Shown: positions 27,632-38,526 of the stretch, piece after piece
Numbering within the stretch: the first letter of the stretch is position 1
Layout of the letters: each line of letters opens with the position of its first letter
From: Marinobacterium sedimentorum
GTDB taxonomy: Bacteria > Pseudomonadota > Gammaproteobacteria > Pseudomonadales > Balneatricaceae
Direction of reading: 5' to 3'
Length of the DNA: 64,000 bases
NCBI RefSeq assembly: GCF_024267675.1
Contig: NZ_JALDYX010000007.1
Coordinates: 1-64,000, forward strand
The notes under the pieces: model-generated
The model's database searches: none
Told to the model about the DNA's origin: nothing
What the model saw: only the letters and a program-made list of their open reading frames with translations
Made by a program: the position numbers and the translations under genes

Positions 27632-28368
27632 TCCGCCCGCGGCACTGGATTATTGCGCTGGGCCTGGCCCTGGGCGTGCATCTGCTCACCCTGGGCCTGG
27701 TGCTGGCCCGCGAACCGGCCCAAGGCGCCCGAGCCCCGGGGGAGCAGGGTATCGAGATTGATCTGGGTATGCTCGGCGACCTCGGCGCAGACACCCAGAA
27801 CAGGCAGGCGGCCAAGCCCGAACAGATGCCCGAACAGCTGCCAGAGTCGCTTCAGCCGCAGCAGGCTCCGACACCCGAGCCCGCAGTGGCACCTGAGCCT
27901 ATTTCCGCCGGGCAAACGCCAGAGCTAGAGGTCAAGGCGCCAGAGCCTACACCGAAACCGGTGCCAAAACAGAAATCAAAGCCTGTAACACCCAGCAGTA
28001 GCGCGGGCAAAGACAGCAGCGACAGCCGCCGCATGACCACCGGCAGCCAGAATGCGCTGAGTTCCGGCGGCAATCCAGCAGCCGAGCAGTCCTACTATGC
28101 ATTAATCGCCGCACGCCTGGCACAGCACAAGCGCTACCCGATTCGGGCACGCAAAAAAGGCGAGGAAGGCACCGCCCGGCTGTTTTTCATACTCGATCGC
28201 CGCGGCAGCCTTATTGAATATCGTCTGAGTGAAAGTTCCGGCGTTAAAAGCCTGGACCGCGCCGTGATCGACATGCTGAAAAGCGCAGCGCCCCTGCCGG
28301 CATTCCCGGCGGATATGCCGATGCAGACGCTCACAGTTAATATTCCTGTGGTCTTTTCAATTAACTGA
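27628..28368 (+). CDS. tonB: TonB energy transducer
   Basis: It links the inner-membrane motor to outer-membrane receptors. The 246-residue form has an N-terminal anchor helix (WIIALGLALGVHLLTLGLVLA), a Pro/Glu/Lys-rich spacer (about 60-125, many PEP/PKP steps) and the TonB C-terminal domain (YYALIAARLAQHKRYPIRARKKGEEGTARLFFILDRRG in parts; the YP motif is intact). Overlaps the second exbD by ATGA. The receptor gene follows after 141 bases. Confidence 0.92.
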   Translation: MIRPRHWIIALGLALGVHLLTLGLVLAREPAQGARAPGEQGIEIDLGMLGDLGADTQNRQAAKPEQMPEQLPESLQPQQAPTPEPAVAPEPISAGQTPELEVKAPEPTPKPVPKQKSKPVTPSSSAGKDSSDSRRMTTGSQNALSSGGNPAAEQSYYALIAARLAQHKRYPIRARKKGEEGTARLFFILDRRGSLIEYRLSESSGVKSLDRAVIDMLKSAAPLPAFPADMPMQTLTVNIPVVFSIN

Positions 28369-28509
28369 AAAGGCCCTGAAAACAAATTCTTTTTAAAAGC
28401 AACTCCCTGTAAAGCGGGCTGAATCTTCAGCCATAAACATAACCCCAGGCATGGCTGCCCAGATCGCGGTGGCCGGGTATTTCTATGCCTAATTTCAAGG
28501 AAAGCAACA

Positions 28510-30786
28510 GTGTCAGAAGCAATCTCCGACAACACCCAACCCGGGCTCGGCAACTCGAATCCCGCTATCAGGGTACCCCTCAGCCTGCGCCGGGAACGGG
28601 ATTTCAGCCGCAGCGCCTCCCTGGCCGGCAGCCTGACCCTGGCGATCTCAACTGCCATGATAGGCTCGGTTCATGCCGAGGAAGTTTCACTGGATACGCT
28701 GGTTATCGAGGACGGCCGCATCGCCGCCGATGCCAACCCCTATGCCGAGCCCGATGCCCCCTACAAGGCCAAACGCAGCGCCGACAGCCGCCACGTGCGC
28801 GACATCGCCGATACGCCCCAGACCATGACGGTACTGACCAAGTCCGTGATCGAGGAGTCCGGCAAGACTGAACTCAAGGACATCCTCAGCGCCCAGCCCG
28901 GCATTACCCTGGGCACCGGTGAGGGCGGCAACTCCTTCGGCGACCGCTACATCATCCGCGGCTATGAAGCACGCAACGACATCTACACCGACGGTCTGCG
29001 TGACCCGGGTCTTATCACCCGCGAAACCTTCGCGCTGGAGCAGATCGAAATCGCCAAGGGCCCGAGCTCCACCTTCGCCGGCCGCGGCTCCACCGGCGGC
29101 GCGGTCAACAGCGTCACCAAAAAAGCCTCGCTGGACGATGATTTCAGCAGTGTGCAGGCCGGGCTTGGCAGCGACAAATACCAGCGCTACAGCCTGGATG
29201 CCAACAAGGTCGTCAGTGACGACCTGGCCCTGCGCTTCAATGCCCTCTACACCGACGCCGATGTCCCCGACCGGGCACCGGCCCGCGAGCAGCGCCAGGG
29301 CGCGCTGATCTCCGGCGTTTACCAGGCCACCGACGACCTGGAAATCTCCGCTGATTACTACTATTTCCGGGGCAACGACAAGACCGACGGCGGCACCTTC
29401 CTCAGCGCCGGCAAACCCGACAAGCGCGTGCAGTACGTCGGCCAGCACGGGCTCGATTTCCAGGACACCGCCGCCGATATCGCCACGCTCAAGCTCGACT
29501 ATCAGCTCAGCAATGCACTGCGACTTGAGAACAAGACGCGTCTGGGCTCCACCAGCAACGACTACATCATTTCCACCTACAGTTCCCGCAGTGGCAGCCT
29601 GCGCAACTTCACCGGCTGGCAGGAAAATGACTACCTCGGCAACCAGACCAACCTGATACTGGATACCCGCCTGGGTGGCATGCGGCGCACCCTGATCACC
29701 GGTATCGAGTACGCCAGCGAAGATACCAAGGCCGGCAACTACAGCGTCACCACCGACAGTGTCTCAATTGACCCCTATAATCCGGACAACGGCAGCTGGC
29801 AGGGTTCCACCCGGCGCAACAGCGCCGCAACAGACCTGAACCTGACCACCCTCTCGGCTTACGTGATGGATACCCTCACCCTGAACGACGACTGGGAACT
29901 GTTCGGCGGCCTGCGCTACGACCGCTTCGACTATGACCTCTGGGCGGCGGAAAAAACCAACCGCGATGGCTCGGTAACCCCCGAAACCCGCTACCAGTAC
30001 AGCGACGGCTTTGTAAACGGCCACCTGGGTGCGGTCTACTCCCCCTGGCAGCACGGCAACGTCTACGCCAGCTGGAGCACCTCGTCCAACATCAACGGCG
30101 GCGAGTCCGATGCCGGCACCAACTGTGGCTACGGTGGCCTGTGCACCGATGCCGACGGCAACTTCAGTGCCGCCGAACCCGAGCAGTCCGTTAACCTGGA
30201 GCTGGGTACCAAATGGAACCTGATGGACGAACAGCTGCTGCTCACCGCTGCCCTGTTCCAGACCACCAAGGACGATGTCATCGAAGACAACGGCGACTCC
30301 TACGCCAGCGGCGGCCACCTCAATACCGGCAAAAACCGGGTCGAGGGTATCGAGCTGGGTCTGTCCGGCAACCTCACATCACGCCTCAGCGGCCAGTTCG
30401 GCATTGCCTTAATGGACTCCGAGACACTGGATTCCTACAACGCCGATAACATCGGCAAGCCCAAGGCCAACTTTGCCGAGCAGAGCGCCAACCTGCAGCT
30501 GCGCTACCAGGCCACGCCCGCGTTTGCCTTCGGCGGTACCGCCACCTACTCCAGCGAGATCTTTGGCGGCCAGCCCGATGCGGCGGCACGCACCAGTATC
30601 GAATTGCCGGATTACTGGGTGTTCGATGCCTTTGCCCGCTACGCGTTCAGCCCGCAGTTGAGTGTAAGCGCCAACATCCAGAACCTGCTGGATGAGGACT
30701 ACTACACCGCGGTCTATCGCGGTGGCAGCATCGTCTACATCGGTGACGGCCGCTCCGCCAACCTGAGCCTGAACTACAAGTTCTGA
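28510..30786 (+). CDS. TonB-dependent catecholate-type siderophore receptor (Fiu/PiuA-like)
   Basis: An outer-membrane 22-strand barrel with an N-terminal plug, 758 residues. The signal sequence is long (about 55 residues, cleavage near SVHA), then a TonB box DTLVIED. The plug has TPQTMTVLTKSVIEESG, RYIIRGYEARNDIYTDGLRDPG and GPSSTFAGRGSTGGAVN, as in Fiu/PiuA-type receptors. The C-terminal strand NLSLNYKF ends in Phe. The start is GTG with AAGGAAAG upstream. Next to piuC and TonB genes, so ferric catecholate uptake is the likely role; the exact siderophore is unknown. Confidence 0.9.
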   Translation: MSEAISDNTQPGLGNSNPAIRVPLSLRRERDFSRSASLAGSLTLAISTAMIGSVHAEEVSLDTLVIEDGRIAADANPYAEPDAPYKAKRSADSRHVRDIADTPQTMTVLTKSVIEESGKTELKDILSAQPGITLGTGEGGNSFGDRYIIRGYEARNDIYTDGLRDPGLITRETFALEQIEIAKGPSSTFAGRGSTGGAVNSVTKKASLDDDFSSVQAGLGSDKYQRYSLDANKVVSDDLALRFNALYTDADVPDRAPAREQRQGALISGVYQATDDLEISADYYYFRGNDKTDGGTFLSAGKPDKRVQYVGQHGLDFQDTAADIATLKLDYQLSNALRLENKTRLGSTSNDYIISTYSSRSGSLRNFTGWQENDYLGNQTNLILDTRLGGMRRTLITGIEYASEDTKAGNYSVTTDSVSIDPYNPDNGSWQGSTRRNSAATDLNLTTLSAYVMDTLTLNDDWELFGGLRYDRFDYDLWAAEKTNRDGSVTPETRYQYSDGFVNGHLGAVYSPWQHGNVYASWSTSSNINGGESDAGTNCGYGGLCTDADGNFSAAEPEQSVNLELGTKWNLMDEQLLLTAALFQTTKDDVIEDNGDSYASGGHLNTGKNRVEGIELGLSGNLTSRLSGQFGIALMDSETLDSYNADNIGKPKANFAEQSANLQLRYQATPAFAFGGTATYSSEIFGGQPDAAARTSIELPDYWVFDAFARYAFSPQLSVSANIQNLLDEDYYTAVYRGGSIVYIGDGRSANLSLNYKF

Positions 30787-30899
30787 TGCATATGCCCGGC
30801 AGCCCCGCTCCTGCCTGAGCGCCTGCCGGACGTTTATCTTCGCCGCTTTTATCCTTGCAACTGTCCACTTTCCTCTTTCACCCGTGTAACGGAGGCCGC

Positions 30900-31583
30900 T
30901 TGATTACCCCTATAGGCTCACTGCTTGGCAGCGCTCAGCTGGCCCAGATACGCGCCCTGCTCGACCGTGCCGACTGGATCGATGGTCGCAGCAGCGCCGG
31001 CGCCCAGGCGCTGGAAGTCAAACACAACCGGCAGCTGCCCGCCGGCAGCCCGCTGGCCCAACAGTTGGGCGACGTCATACTGGCGGCCCTGTCGCGCCAT
31101 CCCACTTTCATTTCGGCGGCCCTGCCGCTGCGCATCATGCCGCCGCTGTTCAACCGCTACGAAGCAGGCGAAAGCTACGGCCTGCACGTCGATAACGCCG
31201 TACGCTACCCGCCGGGTTCGGCGACCCCGCTGCGCACCGACCTGTCGGCCACCCTGTTCCTCAACGACCCCGATGACTACGACGGCGGCGAACTGGAAAT
31301 AGAATCCAGCTTCGGCGCCCAGAGCATCAAGCTTGCAGCCGGCGACCTGATCCTCTATCCGGCCAGCAGCCAGCATCGCGTCACGCCGGTCACCCGCGGC
31401 AACCGCACCTGCGCCGTATTCTGGCTGCAGAGCATGGTGCGCGACAGCAGCAAGCGTGAAATGCTGTTCGATCTTGATCAGAGCCTACAGTCGCTGGGCA
31501 GCGAGCTTGGCCAGACCCATGCAGACGTGATGCGCCTGAGCGGGCTCTACCACAACCTTGTACGCCAGTGGGCCGAGACATGA
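30900..31583 (+). CDS. piuC: PiuC-like Fe(II)/2-oxoglutarate-dependent PKHD-type hydroxylase
   Basis: A cytosolic dioxygenase of a family (PiuC/YbiX) regularly found beside Fiu/PiuA receptors. The iron ligands are His-X-Asp in YGLHVDNAVR (about 96-98) and the distal His in ASSQHRVTPV; the 2-oxoglutarate Arg lies in VTRGNRTCAVFW. The TTG at 30900 after GGAGG gives 227 residues, the normal family length; the longer frame from 30855 would add unsupported residues. Its natural substrate is not established. It overlaps the next gene through ATGA. Confidence 0.9.
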   Translation: MITPIGSLLGSAQLAQIRALLDRADWIDGRSSAGAQALEVKHNRQLPAGSPLAQQLGDVILAALSRHPTFISAALPLRIMPPLFNRYEAGESYGLHVDNAVRYPPGSATPLRTDLSATLFLNDPDDYDGGELEIESSFGAQSIKLAAGDLILYPASSQHRVTPVTRGNRTCAVFWLQSMVRDSSKREMLFDLDQSLQSLGSELGQTHADVMRLSGLYHNLVRQWAET

Positions 31584-32737
31584 GCCCTCCAAGCCCCTCC
31601 AGCCCGCCTGTAGACGCAGCACGGAAAAACCGCATGCATGCCCCCCTGAGCCAAATCCCCGCCGACCTTGTTAGCCTGTCCGATTACGAGCGCTACGCAC
31701 GCCAGCTGCTGCCCCACAAGCTGTTCGAGTACATCGCAGGTGGAGGTGCCGATGAATTGACACTGCAACGCAACCGCAGCGCGCTGGACCGCATCAGCCT
31801 GCTACCCCGGGTACTGCGCGATGTCACCGCCGGCTCCACCCACACAAGAGTGCTGCATGAAGACCTGCGCCACCCCATCCTGCTGGCACCGGTGGCGTTT
31901 CAGCGCATGGTGCACCCAGACGGCGAGCTGGCCACGGCCCGGGCCGCCGATGCGCTGGACACCCCCATGGTGGTCAGCACCCTGGCCTCCCGCAGCCTGG
32001 AGGATATTGCCACCGAAACACGGGCCGGAAAATGGTTTCAGCTGTATTTTCAGCAGGATAGCGACTTCACTCTGTCCCTGGTGAGGCGTGCCGAACAGGC
32101 CGGCTACAGCAAACTGGTGGTCACGGTGGATGCACCGCTGCACGGCATCCGCAACCGTGCCCAGCGCGCAGGCTTCGTGTTGCCAGACGATGTCGAAGCG
32201 GTAAACCTGCGTGAGCGCCCACCGCTGCCCCGGGCCCTGCTGGAGCCGAGCCAGAGCATTGTATTTCAGGGCATGATGAGCGAAGCCCCCGGCTGGGAGC
32301 AGCTCGAATGGCTGTCCCGCCACAGCCGTCTGCCGATTATCGTCAAGGGCGTGCTGCACCCTCAGGATGCCATCCGTGTGGCGGGCATGGGTCTGGCCGG
32401 CGTGGTCGTTTCCAACCACGGCGGCCGGGCGCTGGACTGCGTTCCCTCTGCCATCGAGATGCTGCCGCAGATTCGCGCCGCCACAGGCCCGGACTTCAGC
32501 CTGCTGCTCGATGGCGGCATCAGTCGCGGCACCGATGTGTTCAAGGCCCTGGCGCTGGGCGCCAACGCCGTGCTGATAGGTCGCCCGCAGATCTATGCCC
32601 TGGCCGTGGCTGGCGCCGTCGGTGTTGCCCATATGCTGCGCGTACTGCGCGAAGAACTGGAGGTCTGCATGGCCCTGGCCGGCACGCCCCGCATCAGCGA
32701 CATCACTCCGGCCGCACTCTATCAAAGCCGTTTCTGA
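31580..32737 (+). CDS. FMN-dependent alpha-hydroxy acid dehydrogenase/oxidase (LldD family)
   Basis: A TIM-barrel flavoenzyme, 385 residues, oxidising a 2-hydroxy acid to the 2-keto acid. The FMN and catalytic motifs are present: LLAPVAFQRMVHPDGE, YFQQDSDF, VTVDAP, IVKGVLHPQDA, the active-site His in VSNHGGRALD, and LDGGISRGTDVFKALALGA. It starts within the piuC stop (ATGA). Placement in an iron operon is unusual; it may process a siderophore-derived hydroxy acid or supply electrons, but this is inference. Lactate as substrate is an alternative. Confidence 0.88.
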   Translation: MSPPSPSSPPVDAARKNRMHAPLSQIPADLVSLSDYERYARQLLPHKLFEYIAGGGADELTLQRNRSALDRISLLPRVLRDVTAGSTHTRVLHEDLRHPILLAPVAFQRMVHPDGELATARAADALDTPMVVSTLASRSLEDIATETRAGKWFQLYFQQDSDFTLSLVRRAEQAGYSKLVVTVDAPLHGIRNRAQRAGFVLPDDVEAVNLRERPPLPRALLEPSQSIVFQGMMSEAPGWEQLEWLSRHSRLPIIVKGVLHPQDAIRVAGMGLAGVVVSNHGGRALDCVPSAIEMLPQIRAATGPDFSLLLDGGISRGTDVFKALALGANAVLIGRPQIYALAVAGAVGVAHMLRVLREELEVCMALAGTPRISDITPAALYQSRF

Positions 32738-32777
32738 CAGCGGTATTGGAAGGTAACGCCTAAAAAGCGCCAAAACG

Positions 32778-32819
32778 AAAAAAGCCCCCGCCACGGATCC
32801 GAAGAGCCATAGCGGAGGC
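32778..32819 (-). terminator. Terminator of the TRAP operon
   Basis: On the minus strand a 16-bp stem (complements of 32804-32819 and 32784-32799, with some G-U pairs and one or two mismatches) around a TTCG tetraloop, then six U. It lies 41 bases past the dctM stop and may also stop the convergent hydroxy acid dehydrogenase transcript. Confidence 0.85.
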
Positions 32820-32859
32820 AACCACAATGATGCAAGGTAAAACGCGTCCGGTGCTGCGG

Positions 32860-34146
32860 CTATACCAGCCCCAGCGCCAGCACCGGGAACAGGATCAGCA
32901 GGAACAGGCGCAGCACATCCGACAGCACGAACGGGAACACGCCGCGAAAGATCTGTCCCATGGGCACGTCCGGCGCCACGCTTTTGATGACGAAGACGTT
33001 CATACCGACTGGCGGTGTAATGAGTCCCAGTTCCACCGTGATGACCGTAACTATGCCAAACCAGACCGGATCAAAACCCGCTTCCAGGATCAGCGGCAGC
33101 ACCACCGGCACGGTCAGCAGCAGCATGGCGATGCTGTCCATCACGCAGCCCAGCAGGATGAACAGCAGCAGCACGGCAAAGAGCACGCCGTAGGGCGGCC
33201 AGCCCAGCTGGCTCACGGTTTCCGTCAGGAAGAAGGAAATGCGCGACACCGAGAGGAAGTAGCCGAAGATCTCCGCTCCCACGATCATGAAGAAAATCAT
33301 CGCGCTGAGCGCCAGCGCCTCCTCCACCGCCGACATAAAGCCCGCCCACTTCATCCCCCGGTACAGCGCTACCAGCAGGGTGGCAAAGGCGCCTATGGCG
33401 GCCGCCTCGGTCGGGGTGAAGATACCCGTGTAGATACCGCCGATAATGATCGCAAACACGAACATGAAGGGCACAAAACCCCACATGCCGACGATCTTCT
33501 GTTTCAGCGTGGTCGGCTCGCCGGCCCGTGCCAGCTGCGGATAAAAGTGCACCAGCAGGGCGATGGTCACACAGTACAGCGCCAGCCCCAGAATGCCCGG
33601 CAAGAGGCCTGCAATAAACATGTCGCCCACCGACTGCTCGGTGATCAGCGCATAGAGCAGCAGCGCGATGCTGGGCGGAATCATGATCCCCAGGGTGCCG
33701 CCGGCCGCCAGGGTGCCGGTGGCCAGGGAGTCGGCATAGCCGTGCTTGCGCATCTCCGGCAGCGCCACCCGCGCCATGCTTGCAGCCGTGGCCACCGACG
33801 AGCCCGAAATGGCCGAGAAGGTGCCGCAGGCCGATACCGCCGCCAGCGCCATACCGCCGCGCCAGCCGCCAAACAGCGAACGCGCGGCATTGAACAGCTC
33901 GCTGGACATATTGGCATGGGACGCCAGCACCCCCATCAACAGAAACATCGGAATAGGGCTGAAGCTGTAGTTGCTCAGGGTTTCAAAGGGCCCGGCCTCC
34001 AGAATGGCGAACGCCGGATCAAAGGCGACGATGGTGCCAAAGCCGATGACCCCGGTGGCCGCCATGGCCAGAGCGATGGGGCAGCGCAGCGCGATCATCA
34101 CCAGCATCAGGCCCATGCAGACCAATCCAATCAGGGGTGCACTCAT
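32860..34146 (-). CDS. TRAP transporter large permease (DctM family)
   Basis: The transport subunit of a sodium-driven binding-protein-dependent importer, 428 residues with about 12 membrane helices. Family blocks: LLMGVLASHANMSSELFNAARSLFGGWRGGMALAAV, SGSSVATAASMARVALPEM, GTLAAGGTLGIMIPPSIALLLY and GLITPPVGMNVFVI (in parts). It overlaps dctQ by four bases. Last gene of dctPQM. Confidence 0.95.
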   Translation of the reverse strand: MSAPLIGLVCMGLMLVMIALRCPIALAMAATGVIGFGTIVAFDPAFAILEAGPFETLSNYSFSPIPMFLLMGVLASHANMSSELFNAARSLFGGWRGGMALAAVSACGTFSAISGSSVATAASMARVALPEMRKHGYADSLATGTLAAGGTLGIMIPPSIALLLYALITEQSVGDMFIAGLLPGILGLALYCVTIALLVHFYPQLARAGEPTTLKQKIVGMWGFVPFMFVFAIIIGGIYTGIFTPTEAAAIGAFATLLVALYRGMKWAGFMSAVEEALALSAMIFFMIVGAEIFGYFLSVSRISFFLTETVSQLGWPPYGVLFAVLLLFILLGCVMDSIAMLLLTVPVVLPLILEAGFDPVWFGIVTVITVELGLITPPVGMNVFVIKSVAPDVPMGQIFRGVFPFVLSDVLRLFLLILFPVLALGLV

Positions 34147-34655
34147 GCCGTTACGTCCTTCTTGCCCATTAGTTCCAGAATCCCGCAGCTAAAGCCGCGC
34201 AGAGCCAGTACCGCCAGTGCAACGGCGGACACCAGATACATGGGCGCCAGCGGCACCAGCAGGTCCTGGGTCAGCTCGCCACTCATGCGGGAGGCCTCGG
34301 CGGCCTCAAGAAAGCGCCAGCACAGCAGGGCGCCGAACACGCCAAAGCAGACAGTGTAGAAACCGTCGAACCAGCGCAGCTGGGACGCCGGCATCTTGTG
34401 GGTGAACAGATCCACCACGACCTGCCCCTTGTCGACGGCATGGGGGAACGCAAACAGCATCGAAAACAGCAGGCCGTACTTAACCAGCTCAATGCCGCCG
34501 ACGAAGGTCAGGTCCACCGTACCGTCCGTCATGGCGAACAGACTGCGTGCCGCGACATCCGCCACCACACTGAACATCATCATGACGAGCAGCAGGCCGC
34601 TGAGGCGATACAGGATCAGCGCCAGCGTATCTATTGCCTTGATCAGCCACTTCAT
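34143..34655 (-). CDS. TRAP transporter small permease (DctQ family)
   Basis: A four-helix partner of the large permease, 170 residues from the ATG at 34655 (after GAGG). It has VDLFTHKMP and the FLEAAEASRMSGELTQDLLVPLAPMYLVSAVAL region of DctQ proteins. Overlaps dctM. Confidence 0.92.
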   Translation of the reverse strand: MKWLIKAIDTLALILYRLSGLLLVMMMFSVVADVAARSLFAMTDGTVDLTFVGGIELVKYGLLFSMLFAFPHAVDKGQVVVDLFTHKMPASQLRWFDGFYTVCFGVFGALLCWRFLEAAEASRMSGELTQDLLVPLAPMYLVSAVALAVLALRGFSCGILELMGKKDVTA

Positions 34656-34728
34656 ATCACACACCTCGCGCCGGGAATTTAACGTCGCTAGACCGCGCCG
34701 CCAACCAGGCGCGCGGTCTTGATCAGTC

Positions 34729-35769
34729 TCAGTTATCGCAGCTGAGGCTCAGCGCTTTGGCGCGGGCGAAGACATCCCGTGCGGCCAGCCCGCGACCTTC
34801 AAGGTCGGCCAGGTAGCCTTCGGTGGCCTTGTCGAGTACCGGCTTCCAGGCCGCGTTTTCAGTGCCGCCTTCCAGCGTAATAATCTCGTGACCTTCGGCA
34901 ACGGCTTCGGCGCGCCCCTTGGCGTCGAGTTCATCAAACTTGACCGCCTGCTTCTGCGCCCACTCCTTGCCGGAATGCTGATCGACGATCTGCTGCAGAT
35001 CGGCCGGCATGCTGTCGTAGACACCCTTGTTCATGGTCACCACGAAAGACAGCGTATAGAGGCCCAGTTCCGTGTGATATTTCGCCTGCTCATTCAGGCG
35101 AAAGCTGGTCATGGCTTCCCAGGGCATCGCAACGCCATCAATCACGCCGCGCTGCAAGGAGGGATAGGTCTCCGGTGCCGGCATACCGACAGGCTGAGCC
35201 CCCAGACCTTCCAGCATGTCGGCGACGACGGTGGTCGGGCGGCGAATCTTCAGCCCCGCCAGATCTTCGGGGGTCTTGATGGCCTTCTCGCGGGTGTGAA
35301 TATCCCCCGGGCCGTGGGTGAACAGAAAGAGCACATGGGTATCGTCGTACTCGCTGCTGATCAGGCCTTCGTCGTACAGCGACTGGATCACGCAGGAGCC
35401 CTGGGTGGCGGTCTTGGCCAGCCCCGGCAGTTCAACGACCTGGGTCAGCGGAAAGCGGTTGGCGCTGTAGCCCTGCACTGTGGCGGTGATATCGGCGATG
35501 CGGTTCTTGACCGCATCGTAGCTCTGGGGCGCCTTGGCCAGCGTCTGGGAAGGATAGAATTCGACCTTGATGCGGCCATCGGAGGCGGTTTCCAGTGACT
35601 GGCCCCAGGCTTCAAAGCCTGCATGCACGCCGGAGCTCGCCGGCCAGAAATGGGCAAAACGCAGATTGAAGTCGGCGGCCATGGCACTGCTGTAGGGCAG
35701 CAGGCTCAGCAGCGCCGTGGCGGCGGCAGTTTTGGCGGTTGTCTTGGCAAGTGTGGTCAATTTTTTCAT
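34729..35769 (-). CDS. TRAP transporter substrate-binding protein (DctP family)
   Basis: The periplasmic receptor of the TRAP importer, 346 residues, with signal peptide (cleavage after SSAMA, about residue 31). The ligand-carboxylate-binding Arg is in AGLKIRRPTTVVADMLEGLGAQPV and the fold block PSLQRGVIDGVAMPWEAM follows. The substrate is an organic acid; being next to pobA, 4-hydroxybenzoate or a related aromatic acid is a reasonable guess. The 263 bases upstream hold a small inverted repeat CATATC/GATATG (35992-36009) and otherwise nothing clear. Confidence 0.93.
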   Translation of the reverse strand: MKKLTTLAKTTAKTAAATALLSLLPYSSAMAADFNLRFAHFWPASSGVHAGFEAWGQSLETASDGRIKVEFYPSQTLAKAPQSYDAVKNRIADITATVQGYSANRFPLTQVVELPGLAKTATQGSCVIQSLYDEGLISSEYDDTHVLFLFTHGPGDIHTREKAIKTPEDLAGLKIRRPTTVVADMLEGLGAQPVGMPAPETYPSLQRGVIDGVAMPWEAMTSFRLNEQAKYHTELGLYTLSFVVTMNKGVYDSMPADLQQIVDQHSGKEWAQKQAVKFDELDAKGRAEAVAEGHEIITLEGGTENAAWKPVLDKATEGYLADLEGRGLAARDVFARAKALSLSCDN

Positions 35770-36032
35770 GGGTCTACCTGTCTATTGTTGTTATAGCAAT
35801 GGCGCCGAAGCCGGGCTGCCTGACTCGACAGAACTCGGTTCGAAAACGGCGTTCCGAACTCGGAGAAAGGGCGGCCCTGCAAGCAGAAAGCCATCCCTAT
35901 TCAAAGACTTCGGTGTTGTGCCTAGCGGGCCTGGTGGCATTCAACCTAAGTCCTGCCGGTGTGTTTCACTAATGAATTTATTGCCTTGTCACATATCACT
36001 TTCGATATGCAAACCCTAGCTCGGCCGACGCT

Positions 36033-36953
36033 TCAAAAAACATCCAGATCGTTGGCCAGCACCACCTTGCCGTCATAGCCCTGCTGCACTTCTGTCAGGG
36101 TAGACTCGATGGGTGCACCGTAGTGCAGTATATGGGTCAACACCAGTACGCCCGGCTGTGCAACGGACGCCAGCTTGGCCAGCTCGCTGGTTTTGGTGTG
36201 GGAGCTGCCGTGATAGCGCTGCCAGAATTCGGGCAGTTTCGACAGGCCCGCTTCATTGATCACCTCATGCACCAGTACATCGGCACCTTTGGCTATTTCG
36301 GCCAGATTTTCGCTGTAGGCGGTATCGCCGGATATCACCACCACCTTGTCGGGCGTGGTGATCTTGTAGCCGAAGGCGGGCTCAATGCTGCCATGAAGCA
36401 CACTGAAGGCTTCGATCCTTACGTCGCCATCCTGCACAATCCAACCACCCTCGCTGTACTCGTTCACCTTGACCTGATAGAAAGTCGGATTTTCGACCGG
36501 CTGATGACCATCGGTACGCAGTTCGATATCCCGCGCCAGCATGGCATAGTAGCCGTCCGTCATCGCCTTGAGGCCGGTGGGGCCATAGGCGGTCAGCTGC
36601 TCGGTGCGCCGCCACCAGTAGGTAGCAGCCAGCTCGGGGTAATCCAGCACATGATCGCTGTGCAGATGGGTCAGAAAGAGATGCTTGATACTGGTCGGAT
36701 AGAGCGCCTTGATGCCCTTTTTCTGCGCCGCCTCAATGGCCCGCTGCACCATGCCACCGCCAGCATCAAACACATAGGCCTGATCGTTATAAATCACTGC
36801 CGTTGAGGGACCTGAACGATCGGCATCCGGCACCGGCGTGCCGGTCCCGAGAATAACGACATCGGTCTGCGCCATAGCCGCAGGTGCCAGAAAAGACAGG
36901 GCGGCCAGGATCGAAAGCAGCAAAGCGGCAAATTGAGTTCTGAGCGTTATCAT
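36033..36953 (-). CDS. Exported metallo-beta-lactamase-fold hydrolase (AtsA/arylsulfatase-like)
   Basis: A secreted binuclear zinc enzyme, 306 residues from the ATG at 36953 (after GGAG). Signal peptide ends near PAAMAQ. The mature start DVVILGTGTPVPDADRSGPSTAVIY, the metal motif HLHSDH, the Asp of ISGDTAYS and the late His of VLTHILHY place it near the AtsA-type arylsulfatase / RNase-Z-like branch. Lying 71 bases behind pobA on the same strand, it could release 4-hydroxybenzoate from a periplasmic ester or sulfate conjugate. Lactonase or phosphodiesterase activity is possible too. Confidence 0.8.
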   Translation of the reverse strand: MITLRTQFAALLLSILAALSFLAPAAMAQTDVVILGTGTPVPDADRSGPSTAVIYNDQAYVFDAGGGMVQRAIEAAQKKGIKALYPTSIKHLFLTHLHSDHVLDYPELAATYWWRRTEQLTAYGPTGLKAMTDGYYAMLARDIELRTDGHQPVENPTFYQVKVNEYSEGGWIVQDGDVRIEAFSVLHGSIEPAFGYKITTPDKVVVISGDTAYSENLAEIAKGADVLVHEVINEAGLSKLPEFWQRYHGSSHTKTSELAKLASVAQPGVLVLTHILHYGAPIESTLTEVQQGYDGKVVLANDLDVF

Positions 36954-37024
36954 TTTTATGCTCCGGTTGTGGTGATCAAACTGAACTGAGGCGAGCCGCG
37001 CTGCGCGCGGCAACTGCCGAGTCG

Positions 37025-38526
<1,502 letters not shown>

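Noticed and set aside
28417..28432. Hairpin GGCTGA/TCAGCC between tonB and the receptor gene
   Set aside because: Short stem, no U tract; too weak to call a terminator or riboswitch.
30787..30830. Inverted repeat CCGGCAG/CTGCCGG after the receptor gene as terminator
   Set aside because: Large loop and no U tract directly after the stem; piuC may well be cotranscribed.
32827..34359. Plus-strand open frame (510 codons) opposite dctM and dctQ
   Set aside because: Composition is extremely His/Gln/Arg-rich, as expected from the reverse of membrane-protein codons; dctMQ are certain.
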